NCBI GenBank assembly: GCA_002887195.1
Contig: PJAB01000006.1
Span: 1 to 64,000 of the forward strand
Direction: 5' to 3'
DNA from: Chrysochromulina parva
Lineage: Eukaryota > Haptophyta > Prymnesiales > Chrysochromulinaceae
DNA length: 64,000 bases
The notes under the pieces are model-generated. The model saw only the letters and a program-made list of their open reading frames with translations, did no database searches and was not told where the DNA came from. Below, piece by piece: positions 39,635 through 48,961 of the stretch. Numbering within the stretch: the first letter of the stretch is position 1; every line of letters starts with the position of its first letter. The position numbers and the translations under genes are program-made.

Positions 39635-40270
39635 ATGTTCTTGGCTTGCGTGGCAAGCCTCTTGCCGTCGCTCGCGTCGCGCGCGCGGCATGCCAGCCCG
39701 CACGTGACCACCACCGCCTCGGCCGTGTGGCACCGCCGAGGCGCGATACACGGGGCCATTTCCTTCGCCAGCCTCTGGACATCGCCATTTGGTGGTTACG
39801 CTAGATGGGCCAGCGCAATGGATGCGGCAGAGCCTGACAACATCTTCGGGCGCATCTTGCGCGGTCAGGCGCCCGCTGACGTGGTCGAAGACCGCCCGGA
39901 CAGCGGTCTCTTTGTGTTCCGCGATAACAAGCCGGCGTCGCAGATCCACTTGCTCGTGATCCCACGGCGCTTCATCCGGGACGCCTCGCGGCTTGAGCCA
40001 TCTGATGCTGAACTTGTGCGTGACATGGAAGCCAAAGCGAAAGAGCTCGTGCGCGCCGAAGTGGGCAGTAGCTTCAGTGAGCGTGAGCTCGCACTTGGCT
40101 TCCACTGGCCGCCATGGTACTCGGTGCCTTGGCTCCACCTGCATGCTATTTACCCAAAGTCGGCGATGAGGCGCCGCTACAAGTACACGGCCTTCTCCTT
40201 CTACTCACCCGAGCGAGTGCTGCTGAGATTGGAGGACGAGAAGTCAAAGTCAAGTAGCGCCGAAAAATAG
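39635..40270 (+). CDS. HIT-family (HINT3-like) nucleotide hydrolase/transferase
   Basis: 211 residues. The first ~60 are basic and Ser/Ala-rich, a probable organellar targeting peptide; a second Met at 39821 (MDAAEPDNIFGRILRG) begins the conserved domain. Features of the HIT fold follow: FVFRDNKPASQIHLLVIPRR and FHWPPWYSVPWLHLHAIYP. In the catalytic H-x-H-x-H motif the first His is Trp here, while the central nucleophile and third His (LHLH) are kept. HINT3-type proteins have the closest pattern (FHWPP). The change could weaken AMP-hydrolase activity. Two alternative starts may give organellar and cytosolic forms. Confidence 0.8.
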   Translation: MFLACVASLLPSLASRARHASPHVTTTASAVWHRRGAIHGAISFASLWTSPFGGYARWASAMDAAEPDNIFGRILRGQAPADVVEDRPDSGLFVFRDNKPASQIHLLVIPRRFIRDASRLEPSDAELVRDMEAKAKELVRAEVGSSFSERELALGFHWPPWYSVPWLHLHAIYPKSAMRRRYKYTAFSFYSPERVLLRLEDEKSKSSSAEK

Positions 40271-40616
40271 GACCGATATGTTGTTGCGTGGTAATCTTCA
40301 CACACGACACTGGCCTACACCTACACAGTGTGGGGCGCATTCCGTCGCCGACATCCCCTTCATATTCCACCACCGCAATCAAGGGGTCCCGCCAATTGTT
40401 AGGGTAGCTTGGTCAGTTTCAAATCTCTCTCGTGTCTCGACGAAATAGTGCATAGTCTTACATGTTTCAGTAATCCCTACAAATCTTCCTCTACGAACCA
40501 CCAAGGCCCACGCCCCTCCGCAACACCTATTTCCTGCCAGGTTCGAGTGAAAATGCCAATTCACGAGAGGAAGTGCGTTCACACACTAGTGTTCACACGA
40601 GGAAGTTCGTGACGCG
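40271..40616. other. Intergenic region with dispersed element
   Basis: 346 bp between two plus-strand genes. It holds the second copy of the 38-bp dispersed element at 40392-40430. No gene is seen. Confidence 0.55.
40392..40430. repeat. Dispersed 38-bp element, copy 2
   Basis: Matches 9418-9455 in the same orientation over CCAATTG...GTAGCTTGGTCAGTT...AATCTCTCT, with about four substitutions and a one-base indel. Confidence 0.6.
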
Positions 40617-41033
40617 ATGCAGCACGCTCCTGGCTCGATGGTGTCCGCCGAGCTGGTAGCCGAGGACGTCGTGAGCGTCGCGACGGCTCCGATTTGGACC
40701 GGTCCGCCTGGTGTGCCCGTCCACTTGCTATGGGATGATGTGAACCCTGTGCCCACAACGACGGTGAAGAAGAAGCAGCCGAAGAACAAGAAAGGTTGGG
40801 GACACACGTTTGTCGCCAGTGAGGGTGCCTCCGCCGAGGAGCGCGGGGTCTCCAGCATCACACTGAAGCAGCTGCCTCTGTATCAGAAGCACCAAGTGCA
40901 GCATGCCGTTCACGCGGAGTCTGCGGTTGAGGATGTCGACATGGAAGAAGAGGACGACGACGACAAGCCCCTTCACGTCGGGCGACGGAATCGGCGGCTT
41001 CTGGTGGCGGATGATGATGATGATGGCTCATAG
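40617..41033 (+). CDS. Small acidic-tailed protein of unknown function
   Basis: 138 residues from ATG 40617. The middle is basic (VKKKQPKNKKGWGHTFV), followed by VSSITLKQLPLYQKHQVQHA and two acidic runs (MEEEDDDD, ADDDDDGS). Basic and acidic low-complexity segments suggest a nuclear or RNP-associated protein. No family was recognised, and it could be a chance frame, though codons are GC3-rich like real genes here. Confidence 0.45.
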   Translation: MQHAPGSMVSAELVAEDVVSVATAPIWTGPPGVPVHLLWDDVNPVPTTTVKKKQPKNKKGWGHTFVASEGASAEERGVSSITLKQLPLYQKHQVQHAVHAESAVEDVDMEEEDDDDKPLHVGRRNRRLLVADDDDDGS

Positions 41034-41060
41034 AGTATGATCATTTTACGTCTATTTTAC

Positions 41061-42248
41061 TTAAATTTCGATGCGAGACCGCGAGGGCGAGCGCACAAAC
41101 CAAAGGGCTATGCACATCGTGAGCCCGACAATCCCGCCCAACCCTCCCAGGACGAGCCCCGCGGTGGTCATGGCGTTGGTGCCCTTTGGGAGCGTCCTGC
41201 TTCGCGAGTTCTGGTGCTTCGGATGGCTGACCTGCAAGCCTAGGCCGCACGCGCTCGTGCGGATCGCCCTCCTGCTCGTGCGGCTGAAGCTCGTGCGGCT
41301 CAAGCTCGACGTTGCTCCGAGTTGGAGTTGGTGTGCGCTTGCCACGCGCCAGCGCGAATGGTGCTGCATCGCACCACCTCGCTGCAGCTCGAGAAGGCCG
41401 AATGTCCCACCATAGCGCAGGCTCCCGGGGTTGAAGATGGGCAGCCGACCGATATGTGCGCTGCCGCTGCCCGCATGCGTGTGCCCGTGTACCAGGGCCA
41501 CCGCCCGCTGCTGCACTGCGCGTGCCTCGACAAACTGGCGGAGCGCGGATGAGCCTGTCTCGATGGGTGGTCCTACGCGCACGCCCGGCGCCGATAGGTT
41601 GCTCGAGTCGGCTGCCGTGTCCGCCGTCGTGCCGCTGCCAAGCGGGCCGCAGTGCGGCACGAGGAGCAACGAGTCGCCGAGAGGCGGGCTGATTCCGCTT
41701 GCCTCGCTTGGAGCCTCGATGCTCTGGAGGAGCCGCTGGTAATTGGCGGCGATGACGTCTTCGGCATAAGGCCAGCCGGGCCAGACGCTCTCGTTGCCCG
41801 CTGTCGCAACGCTGCTCCCGCCCCAGCCCATGGCACTCAGCCCAGGTGCTATGCTCACAAATCGGCCATGCAGGTTGTGGACCCTGTGGCGCGCTGCTGC
41901 GAGCGCTGGCGGCGCTGACGAATTATGAGCAAATAGGGGTGGTATATCGTGATTCCCTGGCACAAAGTAAGTGGGCGCAATGTCCGCGAGCGCGAGCAGC
42001 ACCTCCTGCGTACGCGTCTCGAACTCAGAGACATCCAAGAGGGGATTCATTGGCATCGTGCTCAAATCGCCCGCCACGATCACGCGATCTATGGCAACGT
42101 GCAGTGAGCTACTACGCAGCCAGCCTACGAGCCGACGCACAGAAGCAACGTCGTCATGTATGTCCGCAACGAGCAGAATGCGAAGCGCCAAACAATCGGC
42201 CATGAGTTGCGCAGCCAAGTACTGTAGGATTCCGCCCCTCTTTCTCAT
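41061..42248 (-). CDS. Calcineurin-like metallophosphoesterase, tail-anchored
   Basis: A complete set of metallophosphoesterase motifs is present: LLVADIHDD (DxH), VIVAGDLS (GD), FVPGNHDIP (GNHD), LLVPHCGP (H) and LVHGHTHAG (GHxH). The core resembles the small YfcE/icc-like enzymes of about 250 residues. A disordered linker follows and a single C-terminal hydrophobic segment (TTAGLVLGGLGGIVGLTMCI, about 41105-41165) with a short basic tail (RSPSRSR), so the enzyme is probably tail-anchored facing the cytosol. Start candidates are ATG 42293, 42248 and 42203; 42203 (MADCLALRILLVADIH) lies closest to the core and 42248 is given here. Substrate unknown. Confidence 0.85.
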   Translation of the reverse strand: MRKRGGILQYLAAQLMADCLALRILLVADIHDDVASVRRLVGWLRSSSLHVAIDRVIVAGDLSTMPMNPLLDVSEFETRTQEVLLALADIAPTYFVPGNHDIPPLFAHNSSAPPALAAARHRVHNLHGRFVSIAPGLSAMGWGGSSVATAGNESVWPGWPYAEDVIAANYQRLLQSIEAPSEASGISPPLGDSLLLVPHCGPLGSGTTADTAADSSNLSAPGVRVGPPIETGSSALRQFVEARAVQQRAVALVHGHTHAGSGSAHIGRLPIFNPGSLRYGGTFGLLELQRGGAMQHHSRWRVASAHQLQLGATSSLSRTSFSRTSRRAIRTSACGLGLQVSHPKHQNSRSRTLPKGTNAMTTAGLVLGGLGGIVGLTMCIALWFVRSPSRSRIEI

Positions 42249-42293
42249 TGTGAATGGGGGCTGCCAACGTTCACGTTCACGGTAAATTGCCAT

Positions 42294-42925
42294 TTCGGCA
42301 AGACGCACGGCCACAGGTCCCGTGGAGACCCAACGTGAAGGGCGCGATGTATGGGGGCTGCCACGCCGAGCGTGGGGGTGTTCTCACCTCCTCTCACTCT
42401 CTTCTCCGTTTTCCCAATGCGTTTTCCCCTTCGCACCTCGGTCCTCGCCATTCCCCATCGACCGGTAAATTAAAATTGGGACGAAAGGTGTAAGCGTCCG
42501 ACTTCCTAGCGACGCCGGGATCGGATCGAAGGGGTCGTCCCACGCCCTTGCAACGCAAAGGATCGCCTCTACACGCCTTAAAAGAACCCACTTAAGAACC
42601 CGGGGGTTTGCGTTCCGTTCCACACGCTAGTCGATGCTGACACAGACTCACGACTCGATAAAGAGAACACAGATATGGCTTCATGGGCTCCAAGTGTCGA
42701 TTTCGCGAGCACTACGCGCTCGGACAGATTGTGCATTCCATCTTGTTGTGGTCTAGCCCGGGGCTGCGCGCTGCGATGCCGAGAGTTCATCAGTGATTAG
42801 AACATGTCGCCGCCCATCTGTGAGTAGACGGGGCTGCGCACGAGAGTTTGGGTCGCGCTGCGGTGAGCGCACAGACAAGGTGAGGGGCAGAAGTTCGTTG
42901 TGCAGATTCGAGCCGCGAAGGAGCT
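42294..42925. other. Intergenic region
   Basis: About 630 bp between two minus-strand genes: promoter of the metallophosphoesterase and 3' UTR of the prolyl hydroxylase gene. ATGGGGGCTGCC occurs just inside the metallophosphoesterase 5' end (42253-42264) and again at 42350-42361. No gene is seen. Confidence 0.5.
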
Positions 42926-44883
42926 TTACTGCGATCGGATCCATCCGTTGATAGCGTACTTGACCGTGTCCGGGTTGACCGGCGGCTGACCTGCGTGCAG
43001 CGAGCGTCCATCCTCGCCGCCCCAGTCGTGGCAGTCGTTGAAGACGATCGCGGAGCCCTGTTCCGGCCTCACCTCGAGGTTGAGGTCGGGGAAGCTCGTG
43101 CCGCCGCCCTCCTCGCCCGGGGGCATGTCGACGAGGTAGATCAGGAACGTCACCTGCCGCCGGCCGCTGGACGTCTTATCTTCAAGGTCGCACACGTCGA
43201 AGTAGTCATGGTGCCCCTCGTATTTCTGGCCGCGCTCGTAGCGAACTACCTGGAGTGGCTCGAGATGGTCGACCGGGAAGCCCGAGAAGCGTGCGATCCG
43301 TGCACGGATGCGCTTGACCACGGCGTCGTCTAGACGGCCGCCGAGCATCGCCGTGGTCGAGGTGCGCACGCGCGTGACGGATCCGCGCACGGGCGATCGT
43401 GAGAAGCGGGGCAAGGAGAGCTTGAGCACATGCTCGCACTCCTCGGCCGAGAGCAGCCGGTGGATGTAACGGATTCGCGGCGAGAACTGCACGTGCTCGA
43501 CGAGCGCCGTCTCGGGCGCCCCAAGCTCGCGTGGCACTGGAGTGAAGCGGTGCGGCACGCGCGGCGTGCGCTTCTCGCACCGCTTGGCCGAGTACGTGAA
43601 ATAGCAGCGCGACCAGTGGTAACGGTTCCAGCGCTGCCGGTGGCGCGCTTGCTCGGCGTACCCGAGGAGGCGCCGCGCAAAGCCCTCCGCCTTGGCCGGC
43701 GTGATGGCGCGTGCGGCCGGGTCGGCATTGGTTGACTGCGGAGGCGTCGCATAGAAGCCCGCGAGGCGGGGCGGGACGCCGGGCAGGTCGATCAGGGTCG
43801 AGAGCGTGGTGCGCACCTGTGGGGAGAGGGGAGAGGGCGCCGTCGTGAGCACTTGCATGCAGGGTCGATCAGGGCCGAGAGCGTGGTGCGCACGTGCGGC
43901 AGGTGGAAGCGCATCATGCCCTCGAGGTCGTGCTCCGAGCACGACTTGAGGCATTCCTTGAGCATCTTCATCGGTTGCTTCGCGCACTCGCCGCTCTTTG
44001 CACGTGCTTCACAGTCCGACTTGTGATCGCCGAGGGCCTCGCAGCGCAGCGCGCGGGAGCACGTGGTGGTCTCGGTGTGGTTGGCACAGATGCGCTGGAT
44101 GTGGCACGAGGCGCGGCACTTGGTCGACGCCTTCGTCGGCTCGGATGTGCAGCCACCCGTCAGCGCAAAGTTGACGCACTCGTCCGATGTGTCCTGTAGG
44201 ATGTTCTCGTTCTCGGAGGCGAACTTGCCGCACGAGGCCCGGCACTGCTGGAGCATAAAGGCCGGGTTGCGGTAGCACTCGCCGTCGCCCACCCACGCTT
44301 CACAGTCCTGGTTGAGGTCCTGGAGCACCTCCGATGACTCGCCCGAGCACGCCGCCGCGCAATGATCCTTCATGTAGGCAGGATTCTTGTCGCACTCGCC
44401 CGATGCGGCCCAGACGCCACAGTTGGGATCCTTGTCCTCGAGGCCGGACTTCTTCTCGGGCGGCGCCTTCTTGGGCGGTGCCTTCTTCTTCGCACGCTCG
44501 CTGCACGTCGTCGGGCATCGCTCCAGCATGAACGGTGCGTTGTTCTCGCACTCGCCGTCCTTCGCCCAGCTGTCGCACTGCGCCTTGCGGTCCTGCGGTT
44601 TGAAGTACGGATCATCCGAGTCGGACTGCGCCTTGCGGTCCTTAGGCTTTTCGGTGCCCACTACGTCACCCGGCGCCCTCGGCGGTGCCTGTGGCGGCGA
44701 CCGCGTCAACAGCACGGTTGTCGCGACAGCCACGAGGAGGGCACCGACGGAGAGCATGCCGCCAGGGATGACGGAGAGTATGCCTCCCTTTTTGGCCTTG
44801 GAGGTGCGGCCCTTGGCTGCATCCACCATCTTTTGGAGAGTTGGAGCCGCCGCACCCTTCGCCTTTCTCGCGTCATTCCCCAT
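42926..44883 (-). CDS. Prolyl 4-hydroxylase with tandem ShK domains, type II membrane
   Basis: Hydroxylates prolines, probably of secreted extensin-like proteins, in the ER/Golgi. Exons 44883-43894 and 43816-42926 give 626 residues. ATG 44883 opens a short basic cytosolic tail and one membrane anchor (MLSVGALLVAVATTVLLT). Five Cys-rich ShK-like units follow (for example CDSWAKDGECENNAPFML and CEAWVGDGECYRNPAFML). The catalytic domain has EGHHDYFDV (HxD), SLHAG (distal His) and VKYAINGWIR (Lys for 2OG). ShK-P4H fusions are known from algae. The 77-bp intron is unusual: it is exactly one unit of a tandem duplication. Without splicing the frame ends after about 30 residues. The gene is divergent from COQ7. 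Confidence 0.92.
43817..43893 (-). other. 77-bp intron equal to one tandem-duplication period
   Basis: Donor CAC|GTGCGCACC, acceptor CCACAG|GTGCGCACC, phase 0. The first 31 intron bases (43863-43893) repeat the first 31 bases of the next exon (43786-43816) with one mismatch, at an offset of exactly 77 bp, the intron length. The donor GTGCGC is therefore a copy of the Val-Arg codons of the following exon. Confidence 0.95.
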
Positions 44884-45002
44884 TGGTGGCAAAAAATAGA
44901 CGCTCACGGAGCCGAACGCACATGGTGTGAACACATGGGACCAAGCTCTCCAAGGGTGAGCGTGACCGGCTTCCTGCGACAATCAACGCGACCTTGTCTC
45001 GG

Positions 45003-45030
45003 CTTGACTTGACTTGACTTGACTTGACTT
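45003..45030. repeat. CTTGA array in divergent promoter (P4H / COQ7)
   Basis: Five full copies of CTTGA and a partial one, in the 163-bp region between the P4H and COQ7-like starts, 17 bp before ATG 45047. Same motif as the arrays at 25141 and 34586. Confidence 0.9.
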
Positions 45031-45046
45031 TTCCAGCCGCTCGGAA

Positions 45047-45810
45047 ATGTCCGCCTCGCGTCTCAGGCCCATCGGCCGTCGACTGTCCACCTACGCCCAG
45101 CTACCCATCGGCCGCCGACTGTCCACCTTCGCCCAGCTTTCAACGCCCGTTACCCTCGAGTACAAGCAAATATTTGCGTCGCTCGCGGCGTGCCGTGAAG
45201 AGATATCCGCCGTTCATCGGGCGCAGCTCGGTGCTGCCTCCGCACCCTACAAGGACGATGGTGCGCAATGGTCGTGGCTCGCGAGCTCTCGTCCAATGTT
45301 GCTGGCGAGACAGGAGCCGTGTGCATCTACGAGGGCGCTGCTGCGGCGCTTCGGCTGCGTGGCAACGCTTCAGAGGAGACCAGGGCCTTCATCGAGGAGC
45401 ATCGTGCCGCCGAAGCCGCTCACCTTGAGCTCTTCTTGGAGCTCTTGCCGTCCTCAAAGTACACGAGGCTTCTGCCCGCGTGGCGCATGGCCGGCTTCTG
45501 CCTTGGCTTTGCGCCGGCGCTCGTCTCTGACCGCTGGCTCTTCTTGACGGTTGAAGCGGTTGAGACTTTCGTGGAGGAGCACTACACCCTCGAGCAGATC
45601 CATCCGTTGCGCAAGCAGGAGGCGGCGGTAAGCGCTCCACACCTGATTGCGTTGCTCGAGCACTGCTGTGCCGACGAGGTACATCACAAGGAGGACGCCG
45701 CCAAACGTGCGGGCGAGCCCGGTGCCGGGCGGACCGTCGTCGAGCGGGCGTGGATGGCAATCGTGCGGTTTGGGTCAGCTGTTGCGGCTGAGGCGGCGCG
45801 CAGGTTGTGA
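45047..45810 (+). CDS. COQ7: COQ7-type demethoxyubiquinone hydroxylase
   Basis: Di-iron monooxygenase of ubiquinone biosynthesis on the mitochondrial inner membrane. The core lies in the frame from ATG 45268 (181 codons with stop): VAGETGAVCIYEG carries the first iron Glu, EEHRAAEAAHLELF the first ExxH, TVEAVETFVEEHY the next Glu, and CADEVHHKEDA the second ExxH. It ends SAVAAEAARRL, like the family C-terminus. The preceding frame from ATG 45047 gives a good presequence (two copies of PIGRRLSTYAQL, 36-bp tandem duplication 45068-45139), but it is out of frame with the core. A small intron with sites I could not fix, or a sequencing frameshift near 45170-45270, would join them. Core identity is firm; the 5' structure is not. 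Confidence 0.8.
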
Positions 45811-46204
45811 GCGGAACCTAAACCGTGCTCCGGGCGGGGGTCCTTTCGTTCGCGCCGGTTCAGATTTTTCGTCGAGTGTCTGCTGGGCCGTCGCGAGGAC
45901 GCGACCGACCCGATCAAACGCTTCCGGAACCGAACCGCGTGGGACCCGCGTGCGGCGTGGGCGTGCGTTAAGACCGCCGCTCGGCTGGTTAAAAGAGGTT
46001 TTTAACTCATAACTGACGACCGAATTTTCGTTCGCTGGATCCACATTCCGAAACTCGACAAACATGCCACAAAAGCACAAAGAACTGATCGTATAATAAC
46101 GTCACTATCACTAAATTAAAGAGGTGAAGCGTGTGCTGGTTCGTCTGCACCTGATCGCGGATGTGAACCCCCGGTGGACGACGAGTCTGTCGACTCGAGA
46201 GGCC
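45811..46204. other. Convergent intergenic region
   Basis: 394 bp between COQ7 (+) and the next minus-strand gene. AT content rises near 46000-46120. No gene is seen. Confidence 0.55.
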
Positions 46205-48961
46205 TTACCGCCCAGCCCCAAGGCGAGCGGCTTGCTGGTGGAGCTCCGATGCGCTCAAGATCTGCTGCGCCTGCTGCAGCCCGGCGAGCATCGCCGCGTG
46301 CGCGCCGCCCGCGATGCCATGGCCGAGCGGTGCCCCCACTCCAGCCCCGAGGGAGTAGGATAGGGCATCGTGCGCATGCAGGTTCCCGTACGCTCGGTGC
46401 CGGGCACGGAGCAGCCACTCATCGAGTAGAGCCTCAGTGCCTCGTGCCCCTGGCATCGCGCCCATGCTTGGCGACGTGTGATATGGCGCGCTGCTGCTGC
46501 CGTGCCAGTCGCCAGGGGTCGAAGGTGCGGCATGACGGGCGGACCAGCCGCCCGTGCTCGGTGTGGCACCACCAGGCTGCGCGCGCTCGTAGTCCGACAC
46601 GTCTGAGAACCGAGCCTCGCCACAGAAGGTTTGTTGCATCGAGCCCGCCGCGGCCGCGAGAGCTTCGGCAGAGAATCCACCAGCGGCGGCGGGGGCGGCG
46701 GCGAATGGGGCGGCAGCGGAGCGAGCAGCAGCAAAGGCGGCTGCGGCTGCGGATGGTGCGGCGGCGCCCGTCGGCGGATGGTGTAGCGGCCCATCGAAGG
46801 CATGCGCGGCCGCGTGAGCGGCAGAGTAGCGCGCGACGGCGGCCGAGGTGGCGGCTGCCGCCTCTCGTGCCGCCGTCGCCGCCCGCACCGCCGCCGCCGC
46901 TGCAGGCGCGGCGGAAAGCGAGGGCGGGTGCGCAGCAGCCCAGGCGGCGGCGGCGGCGGCGGCCGGTAGCACAGGCCTCTGGACGGAAGCAACGCCCTCC
47001 CACATCCCCCCACCTCGTGCAGACTGCAAATGGTCAGGCGAGCCCGCCCAGCCGGCTTGCAAGCCGGCGGTAGCGGCGGCATAGGCGGCGACAGCCGAGG
47101 CTGGAGCGTTGGGCCCAAACGAAGGTCCGACGGAGGAGAGCGGTTGCCCATGGTGGACGGCCATCGCCGCCCAATGCGCTGCCGCGCGCATGTGAGACGC
47201 AGCACCCGCGCTCAGGCTGGCAGGCGGCACCATCGTGGGCGGCGGCACGGGCGGCATGCACGTGCCAGTGTAGCCGTAGGCCATGGGCTGCGAATGCAAG
47301 GGCTGCGGCGGCGGAGGAGCACCCATGGGCATCGTACCGGTACCGGTAGGAGCACCCATGGGCATCGTCGTCGGGGCGGCTCGTACCGGTTCGGCTGGTC
47401 CCGCCCTCGGCCTCGTTGCACCGTACGATGGTGGTTGGTGTGGCGCAGCGGCGGATGGTGCGGCATAGCTAGCAGCGGCAAAGGTGCAGCGAGCCGCTGC
47501 AAAGGCGGCGGCGGCGTCGGCGTCTTCATTCCACTCGCCGTTCTCGCCGTCGCTCTCGTCGCCATCCGCAGCGGTCGCCTCGAGATCTGCTGCGAGATCT
47601 GCTGCGACCTCCACGGCCTTCTCTACCGTCGCGTTCGTCACTGTGTCCATCGCCGACATCACGGCGGCCTCGGCGTCCTCCGCCGGGTCCTCCGCGGCCG
47701 GCGCGCCGGCCCACGCAGTCGTCGGCGTGGCGGCCGCACGCAGCCGCTCGCGCATCTTACGTGCACGCTCCAGCATCGTCGGGGCGGCCGCCGGTGCGCC
47801 CGCGACGGCGCCTTCGCCGTCGAGGTACTTGGACAGCGACGTCGATGGAATGGTTTGATCCGTCGGCTCCGCACGAAGCCGGCGCACGCGCGCCGCGAGC
47901 GGCGTGGCCGCCAATTTCGTCGCCTCCATCTGCAGAAGCTTTGCCTCCCCGAGAGCTCTCGCCGCACCCGCCGCGTCTGCTGAGGCCTCGAGACGCCGGG
48001 CCTCGGCGCGCCAGCGAGCGAGATCAGAGCTCAGGGCTGAGAGTCGCTGGGCGCGGCGCGCGTCTGCGTCGTCCTCTGGACCCACCACGCTCGCGCCCGC
48101 CCAACGCGCCGCTGCAGCTGACGTCCATGCAGTGGGTTGTATGGCAGGCCGGCGGCTGAGGGAGCTGCGCCGAGATGCGATCTCGGGCTGCGAGATGGTG
48201 GCGGCTGTGGAAGGCTCGAAGTTGGTCGGCGCGGTGCGCGCACCCGTGTGCGCCGTCGGTGGCGCGCTCGGCGAGTCCTCGGCCCATGCAAACGAGTGGC
48301 GACGTGATGGCGTCGGCAGCTGGGTTGGCAACCGAACGCCAGTATCGACCTCGAGTTGCTTCGCAACGGCCGAGCAGACGGAGTTGCGAGCGGCGCGGCG
48401 GCGCTCCATTTCGGCCGCGTCCGCAAAGGTGACGCCGTATTTCTTCGTCGGCGACTCGAGCGTGGGCGGCGGCTGGGACGAAGTGCCCTCGACCCGACGC
48501 TTTGACGAATCCACTGCCCGCCTGAGCGCTTTTGGGACGTCGCTGCTCACGTCCGTCTGCGTGCCTTCGTCGGCAATGACAGGCGTGGACGCCAGGCCCA
48601 CTGAGCTGAAGTAGCCCGGCGGCACGCCGGTGCGTCGCCACACCTGCTCGCCTTGCACCGACTGCTTTACTTCGGCATGGAGCTTTTGGATCTGCCCTTG
48701 CAGCTGCGTGCGCGCCTGTGAGATCTTCTCGCGCCGCGCCTTGTCCTGCGGTGATTCGAGCCGCTCATTGCGTACTAAGATATCCTCGGCGAGCATCAGC
48801 TCGCCCAGTTCGTTTCCGACCTGCTTGAGCTCCTCGTGCAGATCTTGCTTGGCGGTGGACCACGACTTGCCGGGCCGCTGCGGCCGACCGAATGCGGTCG
48901 AAACTTGGGCTTTCTTGCACGTATGAGGGCCGATGCGGCCGCAGCGGCGGCAGGTGGGCAT
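46205..48961 (-). CDS. Ala-rich coiled-coil protein with N-terminal Cys/His motif
   Basis: 918 residues from ATG 48961. The N-terminus MPTCRRCGRIGPHTCKKAQ resembles a small zinc knuckle (CxxC with His and Cys nearby), followed by a coiled coil (about 48650-48850). The middle has Ser/Thr/Pro-rich disordered segments and another helical stretch (DLARWRAEARRLEASADAAG). The C-terminal third is Ala/Pro/His-rich low complexity, like activation or prion-like domains, with PTGTGTMPMGAPPP-type repeats. No named family was recognised. The Cys motif hints at nucleic-acid binding, but this is weak. It is divergent from the PHD/methyltransferase gene (starts about 314 bp apart). Confidence 0.65.
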   Translation of the reverse strand: MPTCRRCGRIGPHTCKKAQVSTAFGRPQRPGKSWSTAKQDLHEELKQVGNELGELMLAEDILVRNERLESPQDKARREKISQARTQLQGQIQKLHAEVKQSVQGEQVWRRTGVPPGYFSSVGLASTPVIADEGTQTDVSSDVPKALRRAVDSSKRRVEGTSSQPPPTLESPTKKYGVTFADAAEMERRRAARNSVCSAVAKQLEVDTGVRLPTQLPTPSRRHSFAWAEDSPSAPPTAHTGARTAPTNFEPSTAATISQPEIASRRSSLSRRPAIQPTAWTSAAAARWAGASVVGPEDDADARRAQRLSALSSDLARWRAEARRLEASADAAGAARALGEAKLLQMEATKLAATPLAARVRRLRAEPTDQTIPSTSLSKYLDGEGAVAGAPAAAPTMLERARKMRERLRAAATPTTAWAGAPAAEDPAEDAEAAVMSAMDTVTNATVEKAVEVAADLAADLEATAADGDESDGENGEWNEDADAAAAFAAARCTFAAASYAAPSAAAPHQPPSYGATRPRAGPAEPVRAAPTTMPMGAPTGTGTMPMGAPPPPQPLHSQPMAYGYTGTCMPPVPPPTMVPPASLSAGAASHMRAAAHWAAMAVHHGQPLSSVGPSFGPNAPASAVAAYAAATAGLQAGWAGSPDHLQSARGGGMWEGVASVQRPVLPAAAAAAAWAAAHPPSLSAAPAAAAAVRAATAAREAAAATSAAVARYSAAHAAAHAFDGPLHHPPTGAAAPSAAAAAFAAARSAAAPFAAAPAAAGGFSAEALAAAAGSMQQTFCGEARFSDVSDYERAQPGGATPSTGGWSARHAAPSTPGDWHGSSSAPYHTSPSMGAMPGARGTEALLDEWLLRARHRAYGNLHAHDALSYSLGAGVGAPLGHGIAGGAHAAMLAGLQQAQQILSASELHQQAARLGAGR

